DNA of 64,000 nt from NCBI RefSeq assembly GCF_945859685.1, contig NC_079147.1, forward strand, positions 53,164,946 to 53,228,945, in the 5' to 3' direction. Position 1 is the first letter of the stretch, and each line of letters begins with the position of its first letter. The stretch comes from Eupeodes corollae. Taxonomy: Eukaryota; Arthropoda; Insecta; Diptera; Syrphidae. The position numbers were made by a program, and so were the translations under genes. A model generated the notes under the pieces. That model did not search any database, was not told where the DNA came from, and was given only the letters and a program-made list of their open reading frames with translations. Below, piece by piece: positions 18,693 to 30,075 of the stretch.

Positions 18693-19966
18693 AACTTCCC
18701 ATAGGAAATTATTGTAATGGGTCCGATTTGTCGAATTGAAAATTTTGAAATTTCTCAAAGTATCGAGTCGAAATTAAAGATTTTTAGAAAGATGTTCGAA
18801 CGTTCGAAATTTGACAAAAATAAGAGAAGTTTTGAATTGCTTATTTTCTGAAACTTTAATTTTTTTTTTTTTTTTGAGAAAAATCGAATTGACAGTTTTT
18901 TTTACAAAAAATAAAACCATGAAACAAAAAAATAATAAAACCTGGTAAAAATTATTTTCGACTCAAATATCTTTTGGAAACTTTGGGAAATGGGCTTTAA
19001 ACTACATTAACCTTTTAAAAAATATTGTTTTAAACATTTAGTAAAATTTTGAGAAAAATCTAATCCATAGTTTTTTTACAAGAAATAAAAACCTAAACAA
19101 AAAGAGGTTTGAAAAACTAGCTTTCTTCAATAGATTTTTAGTCAAAAACAAATTTTTATCAATTAATTAGCATTTCTTAAATTTTTAAAAATTATATGAA
19201 TGAAATTAATTTCAGAGATTTCAAGAACCGAATATCAATTTTTACCAAATGTGTGTACTATTTTTTGACTATTTAATTTCTTAAAAAAAACGGACTAATG
19301 GATTTTTATAAAAAAATACTAAATATCGAAAGCAATATTTTTAATTTTTGAAAAGCTATTTGAGTCCAAAGTAAATTTTCAACAAATTTAAGTATTGTTT
19401 TTTTATTTTTTGTAAAAAAACTGTCAATTCGATTTTTTGCAAAATTTTACCGAATGTTGAAAACGTAATTTTTCGTTGCACAAATTTCTTTTGGAGATAA
19501 AATGGGTGACAACAAATTTTTATTTTAGTTTGTTTAATTTATTAAAAAAAACGTTAATTGGATTTTTTTCCAAAAATATATTTGTTTTTTTTTTATCACA
19601 TTACGATATATGTACATATGTGTATATATGTATTATATAAAATTATAATATTAAATTATAATCTAGCGTCATTGGTTCGTGAGATATTTATGGCTAATCA
19701 AAGTTTCACTTTTTTTAAACTGCTATGGTGAAAAAACAACCCACGAAATGTATTTGAAGTCGATATCTTTTCTGGTTCTTGAGCTTTGGACGGCAAAAAA
19801 AAGCCGCAAACGTACGGCCTAACGAACGTATGTACGTACACGCCCACACATAGACATCTTTCCAAAAATCTTTTATTTCGACTCTAAGGACCTTGAAACG
19901 TCGAAAAATATCAAAATTTTCAATTTGACAAATCGGACCCATTTCAATAACTTCCTATGGGAAGTT
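18693..19966. mobile_element. ACTTCCCAT-family copy with both outer tips
   Basis: Left tip at 18693 (aacttcccataggaaatt) and right tip 19949-19966 (aacttcctatgggaagtt) are inverted, with matching inward sequence (gtccgatttgtc...gattttta gaaagatg; reversed at 19855-19945). Inside are divergent ~175-bp subunits (gaattgacagttttttttac near 18888; ctgtcaattcgattttttgc near 19422). The central hairpin block seen at 8.9 kb is missing, so the middle is deleted or diverged. Confidence 0.72.
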
Positions 19967-20052
19967 TAAAAAAAAAATGAAATTTTCTAAGAACAATATC
20001 TTACGTACATAAATAACAACATTGTGCAAATTTTGTCGAGATATTCGAAATA

Positions 20053-20750
20053 CATTACATTTCACACTACTCTGCACATAAATGTGCAGACTAGAGAACA
20101 CAGCACCTTGAGCAACTAGGCTATGTAAGGTGATAACAACACAAGACATTAATACAAGACAGAAGGACAGAAGAGAAAGAACAACAGAAAGAAAGAACAC
20201 ATGACAACAGCACGCAGTAGGTTTCGAGACGGTCCCCCATCTTTCTACTAACCACGCTCACTGATGCTTGATCTCGGTGATCGATGGGAACCGAAGCTTT
20301 TTTTTTTTTTTTTTCAAATTCATTTTTATTTATTCAATCTTAAACCTATCTTAAAGCTGGACAAAAATTCATAAAACTAGCCTAATTATCCATAACTTAC
20401 AACTAACTTAATGGTCCCATACGGACACTCTAAGTTAAACTATAACACTTAAAACTAATGCCTTTCGGCCCTAAGATCTATTTTACTTCATTTAAATTTC
20501 ATTTCATTTATTTTTGTATTTATTAGAAAATTTAAACAAAAAACTAATATCAATATCTTTTTTTATTTATTTTTACTTACAAACTACTTAAAGTTAGGTC
20601 CTTAAATAAAACTTAAAACTAACTTAAACTACCTATTCTACCTATAAACTACTTAAAACTAGAACAACCACAGCAGCAAATCTAACATTTTTTGTTTTTA
20701 TATTTTATTGTCTTTGAACCGAAGCTTTATCAGTGACTAGGCCGTTGCCC
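20053..20750 (-). mobile_element. 5S rRNA-like SINE with 11-bp target duplication
   Basis: Minus strand from 20750: gggcaacggcctagtcactg, aaagcttcggttc, then (after a later insertion) the rest of the head: gatcaccgagatcaagca at 20282-20265, gtggttagtagaaagatg near 20255-20238, gatgggggaccg at 20241-20230, and ctgcgtgctgttgtc ending near 20205. Order, spacing and sequence follow eukaryotic 5S rRNA from its first bases to nearly its 3' end, covering the internal control region. A CT-rich body of about 150 bp follows, with an inverted repeat tctgcacataaatgtgcaga at 20071-20090. Direct repeats tattcgaaata flank it exactly (20042-20052 and 20751-20761). It is therefore a retroposed element, not a 5S gene. 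Confidence 0.8.
20301..20715 (-). mobile_element. LINE 3' tail inserted in the 5S-like SINE
   Basis: The plus strand shows T14 at 20301-20314 (the poly-A end on the minus strand). The insert is flanked by the 13-bp duplication gaaccgaagcttt (20288-20300 and 20716-20728). Its body is non-coding and shares ggccgaaaggcat (20470-20458 reversed) plus 'aagtttaagtta'-type stretches with the 3' untranslated region at 54005-54340. It is a strongly 5'-truncated LINE copy. Confidence 0.75.
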
Positions 20751-21376
20751 TATTCGAAATAATCATCAGTCTTTGACAATTTTGAGTTTTTTGTATATTC
20801 TGACAGATTTTTCTAAAAAAGAAGCAATATTTTCTCTTAGATTAAAATATTTTAAAGCGAATTTTTAAAAACTTTAAGGAGTGTTTTTTAGTTTTTTTTT
20901 TAAAGGTGTTTTTTGATTTTTCTGAAGATCTTAGCAGGTGTCAAAAACGTTATTTTTTATTGAATGAAGTTATTTTGGAAGAATGTAAACTCATTTTTTG
21001 GTAACAAATTGGTATTAAAAAATCATACTAATTTGGTGTTACGTCTCATGAGTTATGATGTAATACAAAATTAAATTAAAGTCGCTAGGGTTATCAGTTC
21101 ATGAGGTAAATGGGTACCCACACTTTTTTTTCAAATTGCAATAATTAAAAAAATACCCCCTAAATTTTTTTGAAAGTGCTTCTTGTAGCTTTCAATGTGA
21201 TTATCTGCAAAACGATATTAATTTGAAGTCAATATCTTTACTGGTTCTTGAGATATGGACTACGAAAAATAGTATCCCGAACGTACGATTCTAGGGACCT
21301 TGAAACGTCGCGAAATGTCAATATTTTCAAATCGACAAATGGGACCAATTACAATAACTTCCTATGGGAAGCTAAA

Positions 21377-23852
21377 AATAGATGTTATGTTATCAGTTTG
21401 GGTCGTATAGAATTCTTCCTTTATTTTTTATTTCAAGTCAATAAATAATTTTAAATGTATGTATAAATTAAATTTATAAACATTATAATGAAAAAATATA
21501 AAATGCTTACACTTCAAAATTCGATATCGCTTGATTTTAGTACGTTTTTCCATAAAATTTTCCCGATTTGATGATATCATTTTTTTTCATATGTATAAAA
21601 TATTTTACTTATATCCACTATCCAGAAATCAAAAGGCTTTCAATGAGAAGTATTTTTTGATTAATGTATAATTCCTTATTCACAACACAACATTATTTAT
21701 GTATCGCACGAAAAATAAGTTAATTTTTTTTATGATTTCGTAATAAAATGTGTCCAACTGCTTATTTTCACATTATCCATTCGAAGACATTAAGTGATTT
21801 TCTTGTGGTCGGTCGTTTCAACCAATTAATAGATAATGTAAATATTTACTCCAAACATACGACACTGTTAAGAATGTCCCCAAAAAGACATTTACAGTAT
21901 AATCCATCAGTCGGAAACATGTCCGAATACACAATGTACTATAGGTACTTGCTCCTTGTTGTATGTCAATTAAATTAATTGCTTAAACACCACACACACA
22001 CAAACACTGGGTATCTATATTTTATATATTTTTAATGCACAAAATGATTCAAATAATCGCCAATATGTTGAACATTTCTAAAATAAAGAGAGTCCTTAAT
22101 ACAATTTGGGAATTTTAATTTTTCTAGCCTATCCGTTATTTTGTGATTAGTTAAAAGAATTCACTCGCCCTCCTGAACACATGAACAACAAAAAAAGTAT
22201 TTGATTATCCTTTATTTTTTGTTGCTGTCAAAAAGTCCTTTCGCTCCGCGCCGATAACACACACGCTGCTTACAGTTCAATCATTTGACCGAGACTGCGT
22301 TGCCAGGATATGTCAGAGCCATCAGATACAGATACTCTAGCTCTAAGCTAGCCTGCCCTTCCAGCCAAATTAAGCCAAGCCAAAGTCCTCTCTAGCAAAA
22401 CAGAGAAGAGTGTAAGGAAAAACTCAAAGGATAGAATTTCACTATCACTATCAATGTCCTTTTAGTTTGCTTGCGTTGTCCTTCTTTAGGTCTCTCAATT
22501 CTCATACTATACCCGCACTAACCAGTGACGGTCATCGTCAGCGGAAATAGAGGAGCATACATTATAGAAGGAGCATATAAAGGAATAAAAAGGAAATAAT
22601 AATTATAAGTGTGTAATGGTGGAGTCCTTGTAGTCCTAATACTTTGAGCTTGGAATGTATAGGGGGCCTCAACCTCAACCAACACCGTCGCGCCGGTCGC
22701 AGACCGACCGACCGACGATTATGATTGACCAGTCCAGTTCCAGAACAACAACTCCATGGACAGGACATGGAAGTGGATATGGTATGGTGTATCTTTGTAT
22801 CTGATGAGTCCTGTTCTGTTGGTTCGTCATTAGGTGTATCATTGCGATTATTATTGTCGTGTGGTGTAGAATAAAGTGGGATGTGTTAAAAAGTCTCGTG
22901 GATGCGATGTGAAGGTTCCTTTTTATCGATTTGTGGGTGCTTTTATATTTTCTTGTCTTATTCTTCCTTTTCTTTCGTATTTAATAAATACTAGGAAAAC
23001 ACCAAGTTCATTATCGTTATTCATATTTGTCTGAGACTATACGCAAACAAGTGCGAGTTCAACATATTTACTATAGCATATAGAGGTTGTACATTAAGAG
23101 AAAGAGGTCAAGTTTATATTCTTCCTGGACGTTTAATGTCTGGAAAAAGCATGTGTAGTGTAAAGGCTACGCATTATAATATGTAGGTGCTTATAAGTTT
23201 GTAAGTTGTTCTTATTGACACGTTTTTGGATATATTTTTGAAGGTTAAAATGTTTGACAGTAACAAAAAAAATGTCCAAGAGTTTTAAAATCGTGTGAAC
23301 TTAAAATTTTATTTGTTTGACAGTGTAGCTGCAAACGTCTTGGTCAGCCATTCTCATACAACGTTTGTAAGTGGTTAACGCAAAAGCAAATCATCCATCT
23401 TGAATATATTGTAAGACTTTTCTCACTGAGATGGTAATTTTGGGTTACGTAAAGCATTTAAATTGATTGGTTCATCATCGTAAGTTCATTTATGTCGCTT
23501 GAACATCGTCGTTAAGTTTTTTTGTCTCACCCTTTTGTTCCGTAATTTTAACGATTTGTATGTGCTCTAGAGAAAAAGCCAGTTACATAGCTTATTTTAA
23601 AACAGTGTAACCGTAACACTCACGCTTCTAGGAATGCTTTTTCTTGGTTAACCGGAAGATGAAATTGACTTTTGTCAAACATATTTCAAGCCCTGGTGAT
23701 TGCAAATACATATATGCACTTTATTATCCCTTTTTTGCCTTTTTATTCCATATTTACCTATTTTTGCCTTTCTTCGCTGTTGTTGCCTTTTTCGGCCTTT
23801 TTTGCTTTTTTATTAAATTTTGTTAATAAATATCTAATAATTGGTTTAGCAT
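21377..23852. other. no recognisable gene; includes less AT-rich island
   Basis: 21377-22180 is AT-rich. 22190-22560 is richer in G+C than its surroundings and could be a promoter or 5' exon, but nothing proves it. (GACC)3 lies near 22702. A run of GCCTTTTT-like units at 23727-23815 lies next to the left end of the following LINE, and similar units lie beyond its right end (26684-26730). Confidence 0.4.
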
Positions 23853-26690
23853 TATAAGAAACAAGCCTCGGATACGGACGGATTCACTGTTGACAACCTA
23901 CGCAAACGAATTAAGGACAACGAACTTCGGATATGCACGTGGAATATTAGGTCCTTTAACAGACCACGTGCAGCCGAAAAATTAGCTGTGGCCCTAGACT
24001 GCTATAAAGCAGACATCACAGAAGATAAAAAACTGCAATATTTACTATGGTGACTGCTACCACGAAAACCAACAGCACTTATTTGGATACGGCTTCGTCA
24101 TTGGAGCCAGACTTAGGCAAGAAGTCTTGAGCTATAGGTGTATCAATGAGCACCTCATGAACATACACATCAAGGCTAAATTCGGCAACAATAGCCTGAT
24201 ATGCGCGCACGCCCCCACGGAAGAGAGAGATGACAACACCAGATGTTCTTCGAGCTCTTAGACAAAACATATGAGCAGTGCCCTAGCTACGATATTAAAA
24301 TAGTCCTGGGCGATTTTAATGCCAAGCTAGGAAGGGAAGACATCTTTGGCGAAATAATCGGGAAAATAAGCCTGCACGACAACACTTCCGACAACGGATT
24401 CAGGCTCATCGATTTTTCTGCGGGGTGAAACGTCATGGCAGCCAGTACGCGTTTTCCGCACCTCAATATCCACAAAGGAACTTGGATTTCTCCATCTACT
24501 GTAAACTCTGGTTGACCATATTGCGATCGACGCCAGACACCCTTCCAGCATCATGGATGTCCGAACTTTCCGAGGAGCTAACATCGACTCGGACCACTAC
24601 CTCGTTGTAGCCAAGGTAGCACTTCGAGTTTCCAGATACACGGCAAAACAGGGAGGTGTTGGGAGAAGGTACAACGTCGAACGGCTACAATCGCCAGAGA
24701 TGGCCAAATCCCTTCCGACCGAGTTCCAAGTAACCTTTTTCGAAGTTCTCTGCAGCCAACACAATGTATCGAAAACCAGTGGCAACATTGCCAAGATTAA
24801 ATCAGCGAAGCCGCCTCTGCTGTGCTGGACGAGAGCTGCCCATGAGCTCTATGAGCAGAAGAGGCGAGAGGAATGCCGACTTCTTAAAGGTAAAAGGAGA
24901 GGGCATGAGAAGCGTGCGGTCGAAGATGTTGAGAGGTTTAAAAGCAGGAATGAAGTTCGAAAATTTTATGAACAGGTGAAACGAAATTCACAGGTATAAA
25001 ACCTAGAACCGAAGGCTGCAAAGATGAAAGTGGAAACATCATAGTGGAACCGCAGTCAATGCTGAGGATATGGAAGGACCACTTCTGCAGACTGAATAAT
25101 AGCGACAACAAACCGAATTCCGCTGTCAGGTAGGATGATTCATTCAACATAGACGACGAAAGCCAACAATCCCGTCCTACCGACTGAGACGAAGTAAAGA
25201 TTGTCATATCTAAGCTGAAGTCTATAAGCCCGCTGGAGCGGATGGCTTGAATGCCGTGCTCTTTAAAGCAGCTGGAGATAAGTTGGTTGGGAGCATGCAC
25301 CAACTGATCTGTAAGATATGGTCGGAAGAAAGTATGCCCGATGAATGGAACCTCAGTATTGTTTGCCCAATCCTGAAATGAGGAGGCCCTCTAAACTGCA
25401 CCAACTATAGAGGAATCATTCTACTTAACTTCACCTATAAAATCATCCCTGCCGTAATACCATCGTCAACAACCTGATAAGTCCTTATCAGTGTTGTTTT
25501 AGACCAGTAAAGTCCACAGTCGATCAAATATTCACATTACGGCAGATCCTGGAAAAACCCAAGAACACCAAATCGAAACCCACCATCTTTCAATCGATTT
25601 CAAGGCCGCGTATAACAGCATCTAAAGGGACGAGCTGTATAGAGCCATGTCTAGTTTTGGCATCCCTGCCAAACTCGTCCGTTAGTGCAGGATGACCATG
25701 GAGAATTCACGCTGCTCCATAAAGGTTGGAAACAACTTAACAGAACCTTTCGATGTCAAAAAAGGTCTTAGACAAGGTGATGCGCTGTCATGTGATTATT
25801 TTAACATCGTGCTTGAAAGAATAGGGCAGAGCTCACACGTCAACACTAGAGGCACTATCTTCCAAAAGTCTGTCCAATTACTAGCACATGCTGATGACAT
25901 TGACATAATCGGAAGAACTCAGCGTGATGTCAATGGGGCTTTTGTACGTATCGAGGCAGAGGCGGCAAATGGGTTTAACTATTAATGAGGCCAAAACAAA
26001 TTACATGCTGTCGTCAAGAAAGGACATACAACACCGACGACGTCTTGGTCAAAACGTCGGAGGACTTCGTCTACCTAGGCTTCGCTGTAAACTCAGAAAA
26101 CAAAACCAGCGCTGAGATCAAACGCAGAATAACTCTTGCTAACCGCTGTTTCTTTGGGCTAAGAATGCAATTGAGGGGTAAAGTCATATCTCGAGGGACC
26201 AAAGTGTCTCTATATAAGACCCTTATCATCCCCGTCCTGCTATACGGTGCAGAAGCATGGACTATGACAAAAGCGGATGAAAGCACCTTGGGTCGTTTCG
26301 AGAGAAAAGTTCTTCGTGTGCTCTACGGTCTCCTATGCATCGAAGAGGACTGGAGGAGAAGATGGAACGACGAGCTGTACGGGCTGCCAGAAGGGTAAAA
26401 GTCCAACGGCTAAGATGGCTGGGTCACGTAGAGCGCATGGAAACCAATGCTCCGGCCCGGAAAGTCTTCGAATCCACACCCTCAAAACATTGCAGTAGAG
26501 GAAGACCGCGGATCAGGTGGCGCGCGCAAGTGGAAAGTGATCTCACCCAACTTGAAGCGCGAAACTGGAGACATCTAGCTAGGGATCGAGCTAGATGGAG
26601 AAGTTTGTTGGGTGAGGCCCTAGTTCACACAGGACTGTAGCGCCACCTTAAGTAAAGTAGGTTAGTTAGTATTTTTAATAAATGCCTTTT
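23853..26690 (+). mobile_element. LINE copy A (RTE/CFDP2-like), degenerate
   Basis: A 5'-truncated copy holding endonuclease and reverse transcriptase in broken frames. Endonuclease: ELRICTWNIRSFNRPRAAEK (about 23922-23980), KIVLGDFNAKLGREDIFG (about 24297-24350), MDVRTFRGANIDSDHYLVVA (24553 on). Reverse transcriptase: VDQIFTLRQILEK (about 25515-25555), KKGLRQGDALSCDYFNIVLE (about 25755-25815), AHADDIDIIGR (about 25883-25915, Tyr of YADD replaced by His), KVSLYKTLIIPVLLYGAEAW (about 26200-26260), VQRLRWLGHVERMETNAPA (26401 on). Stops include TAG at 25131-25133, also present in copy B. The 3' end follows 'cgccaccttaagtaaag' near 26640. The family is often annotated in insects as craniofacial development protein 2-like. 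It would make cDNA at a nicked target. Confidence 0.82.
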
Positions 26691-26754
26691 CTGTGCCTTT
26701 GTAAGTGTTTTGTTTTGCCTTTCTTTAATTTTGTAGGTCAACTTAATCCTAACT

Positions 26755-27025
26755 CTACTTATTAGTATACCCTCGAGCTCAACTTCGTCCTACACTCAAA
26801 TACATAGATTCATTTTTTAGCTGTACTACAAGAATGTGGAATGCCTTACCACACTCTGTCTTTCCCAGTCATTGCATTACTCAAGAATTCAAAACCAAAG
26901 TCCACCCACGACGACGCACGTCTCCTTTCAAATCCTCTCTTCCTTTCCTTAGTGCTCACATTGTGCCTCTGTAATATCGCCTTGAGTGTCCGCTTAGTAT
27001 GCACTTTATTCACATCTTATTAGTC
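26755..27025 (+). pseudogene. LINE C-terminal fragment (CR1-like)
   Basis: After a stop and frameshift the sequence reads RMWNALPHSVFPSHCITQEF then KTKVHPRRRTSPF, the 'R.WNsLP..vFP..yn...FK..v..' motif that ends CR1/Jockey-type ORF2 proteins. The preceding PSSSTSSYTQIHRF fits the same region. It is a different LINE from copy A. Confidence 0.6.
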
Positions 27026-28916
27026 ATATTTCCTATTCTTAAGATGTTATATAAACTCCAAAGACAACAAAGTTAATTGTTTACTATTTACAAAAAGCCA
27101 CCTGTTGTTAAATCATAATTTAATGCTACAATGGTTCTGTATACGTTTAAATTCCAAGTGTACTTGTATAAAGGAACTTGAGGAAAAAAAAGAAAATCCT
27201 TAGAATGAAATAAAATAATAAACCTACAATTTAAGTATAGACATCACTTAAAGACATGAACGTAGCTTTGATGGGGGAAGGGCGCTTAATCCATCCTAGA
27301 CTTGCAGATAAAACTGTGCTAATGAGTTCATAAAATTGTTTCATGTTTAAAAATTCTTATTAAACAAATTTACAAAATAATCAAATAATAATTTAAATAA
27401 AAAACAATAATTTTTAACTTACAAACTAAAAATTGAATACTAACCCAAATGCGATGTAAGCAAAATAACTAATTTAAGATGTTAAGACTTATCTCAATAT
27501 CCGAATAAGAACATCTTCTACAAAAGTTGCCTTTCAAATTATAAATTATAAGCTTGAGTCGATGCTTTGGCAAGTTTAGCATTAATTTTAATTTTGTATG
27601 TTACACTCTTTGAAGTTTTTTTTAAATGGGTTTCAGCACAGTCAAACCACACTTCATCAACAGAAGTGAGTAAAACTTGGAAAATAGTTTATTATGCCCC
27701 CAAAACATGATTTGCGGTACATGAACGGGTATTAAATTGTTATTATATGATTACTTTTTTGAATCACTTGAGCGATATGGCTGTAAAAAGCCAGTCTCTT
27801 GCCAAGTGTTAACTCAAGGAACTTGTAGTTTTCAGTCCAAGCGATATCTGAATTTCTTCGCCGAGAAAACCATGCAGCCTGCGGTTCTTGAGCATTCCTT
27901 GATGTTTTACTTATGAAAATTAGTGTTTGGGTAGTCAGTCAGTATTATAGATTACTGAGAGCACATTTTTGGCAATAGGCTAGACGAGAAATAGATGTTT
28001 CGTTAGCAAACATAGTAAATTTAGAGTATATGTTATTTTGGAAAACCAAACATAACTTAACTTTTGCTTAACCAGGTTTGCAGATACAAAGCTATAACTT
28101 TTGGTTTATTTCAATCATTTTGGAAATATGAATGATTGAACTTTTTGTTTAAAAAATAGTGTTAACTTCTAAAAAGGTTTTGATCCCTTATCAAAACTGG
28201 ATAAGAGTTTATTTTATTTTTTATTTTTAAACATTTGTACCTCGTTTTCTATTTGTTTGTCGAAAATTTTAAAACATTATTCTTAAAAATATCGGTTCTA
28301 AACCGAATCCATTTTCTTCTTTCCGAATTACGCATGCATAATATTTGGGAAATATAATTTGATTTTTATAAAAAGATTGGGCCTTAGAAATAAATAATTC
28401 AGCCGCTCTTTTTTACAACTCCCATAAAAGACTCTATGAGTCCAACAACCTGTTTAGGTGAAATAATACAATCGATATAGAAAATCTTCTTTGGTTTAAA
28501 TTATTACTGGTAGGGGCAACATTACTTTGGCTTACATAATTCTACTTGCTAGTTATTTGAACGTAAATCATTAATGGTAACTAGTTGTTAAAAACGAAAG
28601 GCATTATTTGAAACAAAAAAGTCAATCATAGCATACTGTGTGCTATTTTCAAGGAATCATACTCTTTTCAAGAAGCGACACGAGGCTTGGCTTAGTAATA
28701 ATTTTACACATCTCCAATTCATCTGAAGAGCTGCGATTCGCTGCGGAAGCTTCCAAACATTCCTCTGGTATTGGAGTTAATTCTTGTAAGATAAAAACAA
28801 AATTTACCACTTAAAGATACGTTAGCACTATACTTCGATCTTTCCGAAAAAAATATAATAAATTGAGATCTGTAGTTAACGATTTTCATGCGGATTTATT
28901 TCCTAGATTATAAAAG
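27026..28916. other. no recognisable gene
   Basis: AT-rich, stops in all frames, no repeat matched within the window. Confidence 0.4.
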
Positions 28917-30075
28917 TTGAGAAATTTCAAAAAGCAAATGCTTCGGAAAAAAAGAGAAGTTTCGGAAATCACTGACTCTGTTGACCTTCAGGAACTTTTT
29001 GAAAAAGCTGTTGAAAGTATTGCCGATATTTCTGAAGTAAAGGGCTTCACACATGCCATTTTCACATGTAAGTGGGGCTTTGACGGAAGTTCCGGCCATA
29101 GCCAAGATAAACAATTTTTTTCCTATTCGAAAAACACGGATGAGTATCGGTGTTGAGTTACGGAAAAAATCTTCAATGTTCTTCTACTATGTTTTGCCGT
29201 CCGATTAAGTTCATGTTCATTAAGGAATGCCTAGAACTTGTAAGAAATGAGGAAACCAAAATGAAATCTCAGATCGGTAATTTTGTTTATGATATTTTAT
29301 TTTTTTTTCCTTTTTATAGAACAACTCACTCCTAACACCATAAATAAAAACGGCTATAGTTTAAAAAATTTATTTAAGTTGATATTTACAGTTATTGATG
29401 GGAGCATATGTAACATTTTATCAAACACCTGCAATTGTGTATCAAGATGTTTTCTTTGTTTAGCAACTCCTCCGAAGGAAATGAATTTGGTGCAAGTGCA
29501 TGAAAAACCAGTTATTGAAGAAAACTTCCGATTTGGTTTATCCACTCTTCATTCATGGATTAAGTGTTTGAATGCTTGTTGCATATAGCGTACAGACTTC
29601 CATTTAAATCATGGCGCTTTGGAAAAGACTTCGAAGACAAGAGAGTGTTTGATGAAGAAAAAAAAACAAATTCAAACCATGTTTAAAACACAATTGGGTC
29701 TTAATATCGACAAGCCTAAGCATGGTTTCGGTTTGACAAGAATTACAGTTAATGGCGGAAATTACAGAAATTGATGAACGGCTTATATACAAATTTTCAA
29801 TAATCTTGAGAGTTTTGGCTTCAGGACTGACTATTGATATACGTCAATTCTCTGTATTACTCGTTGAAGTCAGGGAATTATATTTAGAGCTTTACAGTTG
29901 GTACTAATAAGTGTGCATAAACTTTTAATTCATGGATCACACATTACATCGTCTTTCGAAATTGCAATTGGTTTACGTGTTAACACTAACCAAGACATTT
30001 TGACGATCATGCTTCTCAGGTCCTATCCTTTAATTTCTAATCTTAAAAAATGGAGCTGAAAGAAGATCAAGAAGA
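28917..30075 (+). pseudogene. Transib/RAG1-like transposase relic
   Basis: Pieces in order along the plus strand: FTCKWGFDGSSGHSQDKQFF (29064-29125; the Asp at 29082-29084 is in the position of the first catalytic acid), FCRPIKFMFIKECLELV (about 29192-29240), TVIDGSICNILSNT (Asp at 29397-29399, second acid candidate), CFLCLATPPKEMN (29448-29487, a zinc-binding CxxC as in RAG1-like proteins), FRFGLSTLHSWIKCLNAC (about 29530-29580), MFKTQLGLNIDKPKHGFG (about 29680-29735), HKLLIHGSHI (about 29918-29947) and QDILTIMLLRSYPLISNLKK (about 29990-30048). Several stops and frameshifts separate them and the expected final Glu region is not preserved. These proteins catalyse cut-and-paste transposition and are relatives of the V(D)J recombinase. 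It is dead. No terminal repeats were found. Confidence 0.68.

Larger units (their letters stand above)
19967..21376 (-). repeat. ACTTCCCAT-family arm split by a SINE insertion
   Basis: An older, diverged arm runs from about 19975 to the tip aacttcctatgggaagc ending at 21376. The inward marks are present: gattctagggaccttgaaac at about 21287, tttactggttcttgagatat near 21237 and gtgttacgtctcatgag near 21040. The element at 20053-20750 splits it. The flanks of the split match the uninterrupted sequence at 18460-18500. Confidence 0.7.

Noticed and set aside
20205..20300. Functional 5S rRNA gene
   Set aside because: The 5S-like sequence is diverged, split by a LINE, and flanked by target duplications, so it is a retroposed element.
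22190..22560. Promoter or first exon
   Set aside because: Only base composition suggests it; no coding frame, splice site or core promoter motif that I could defend.
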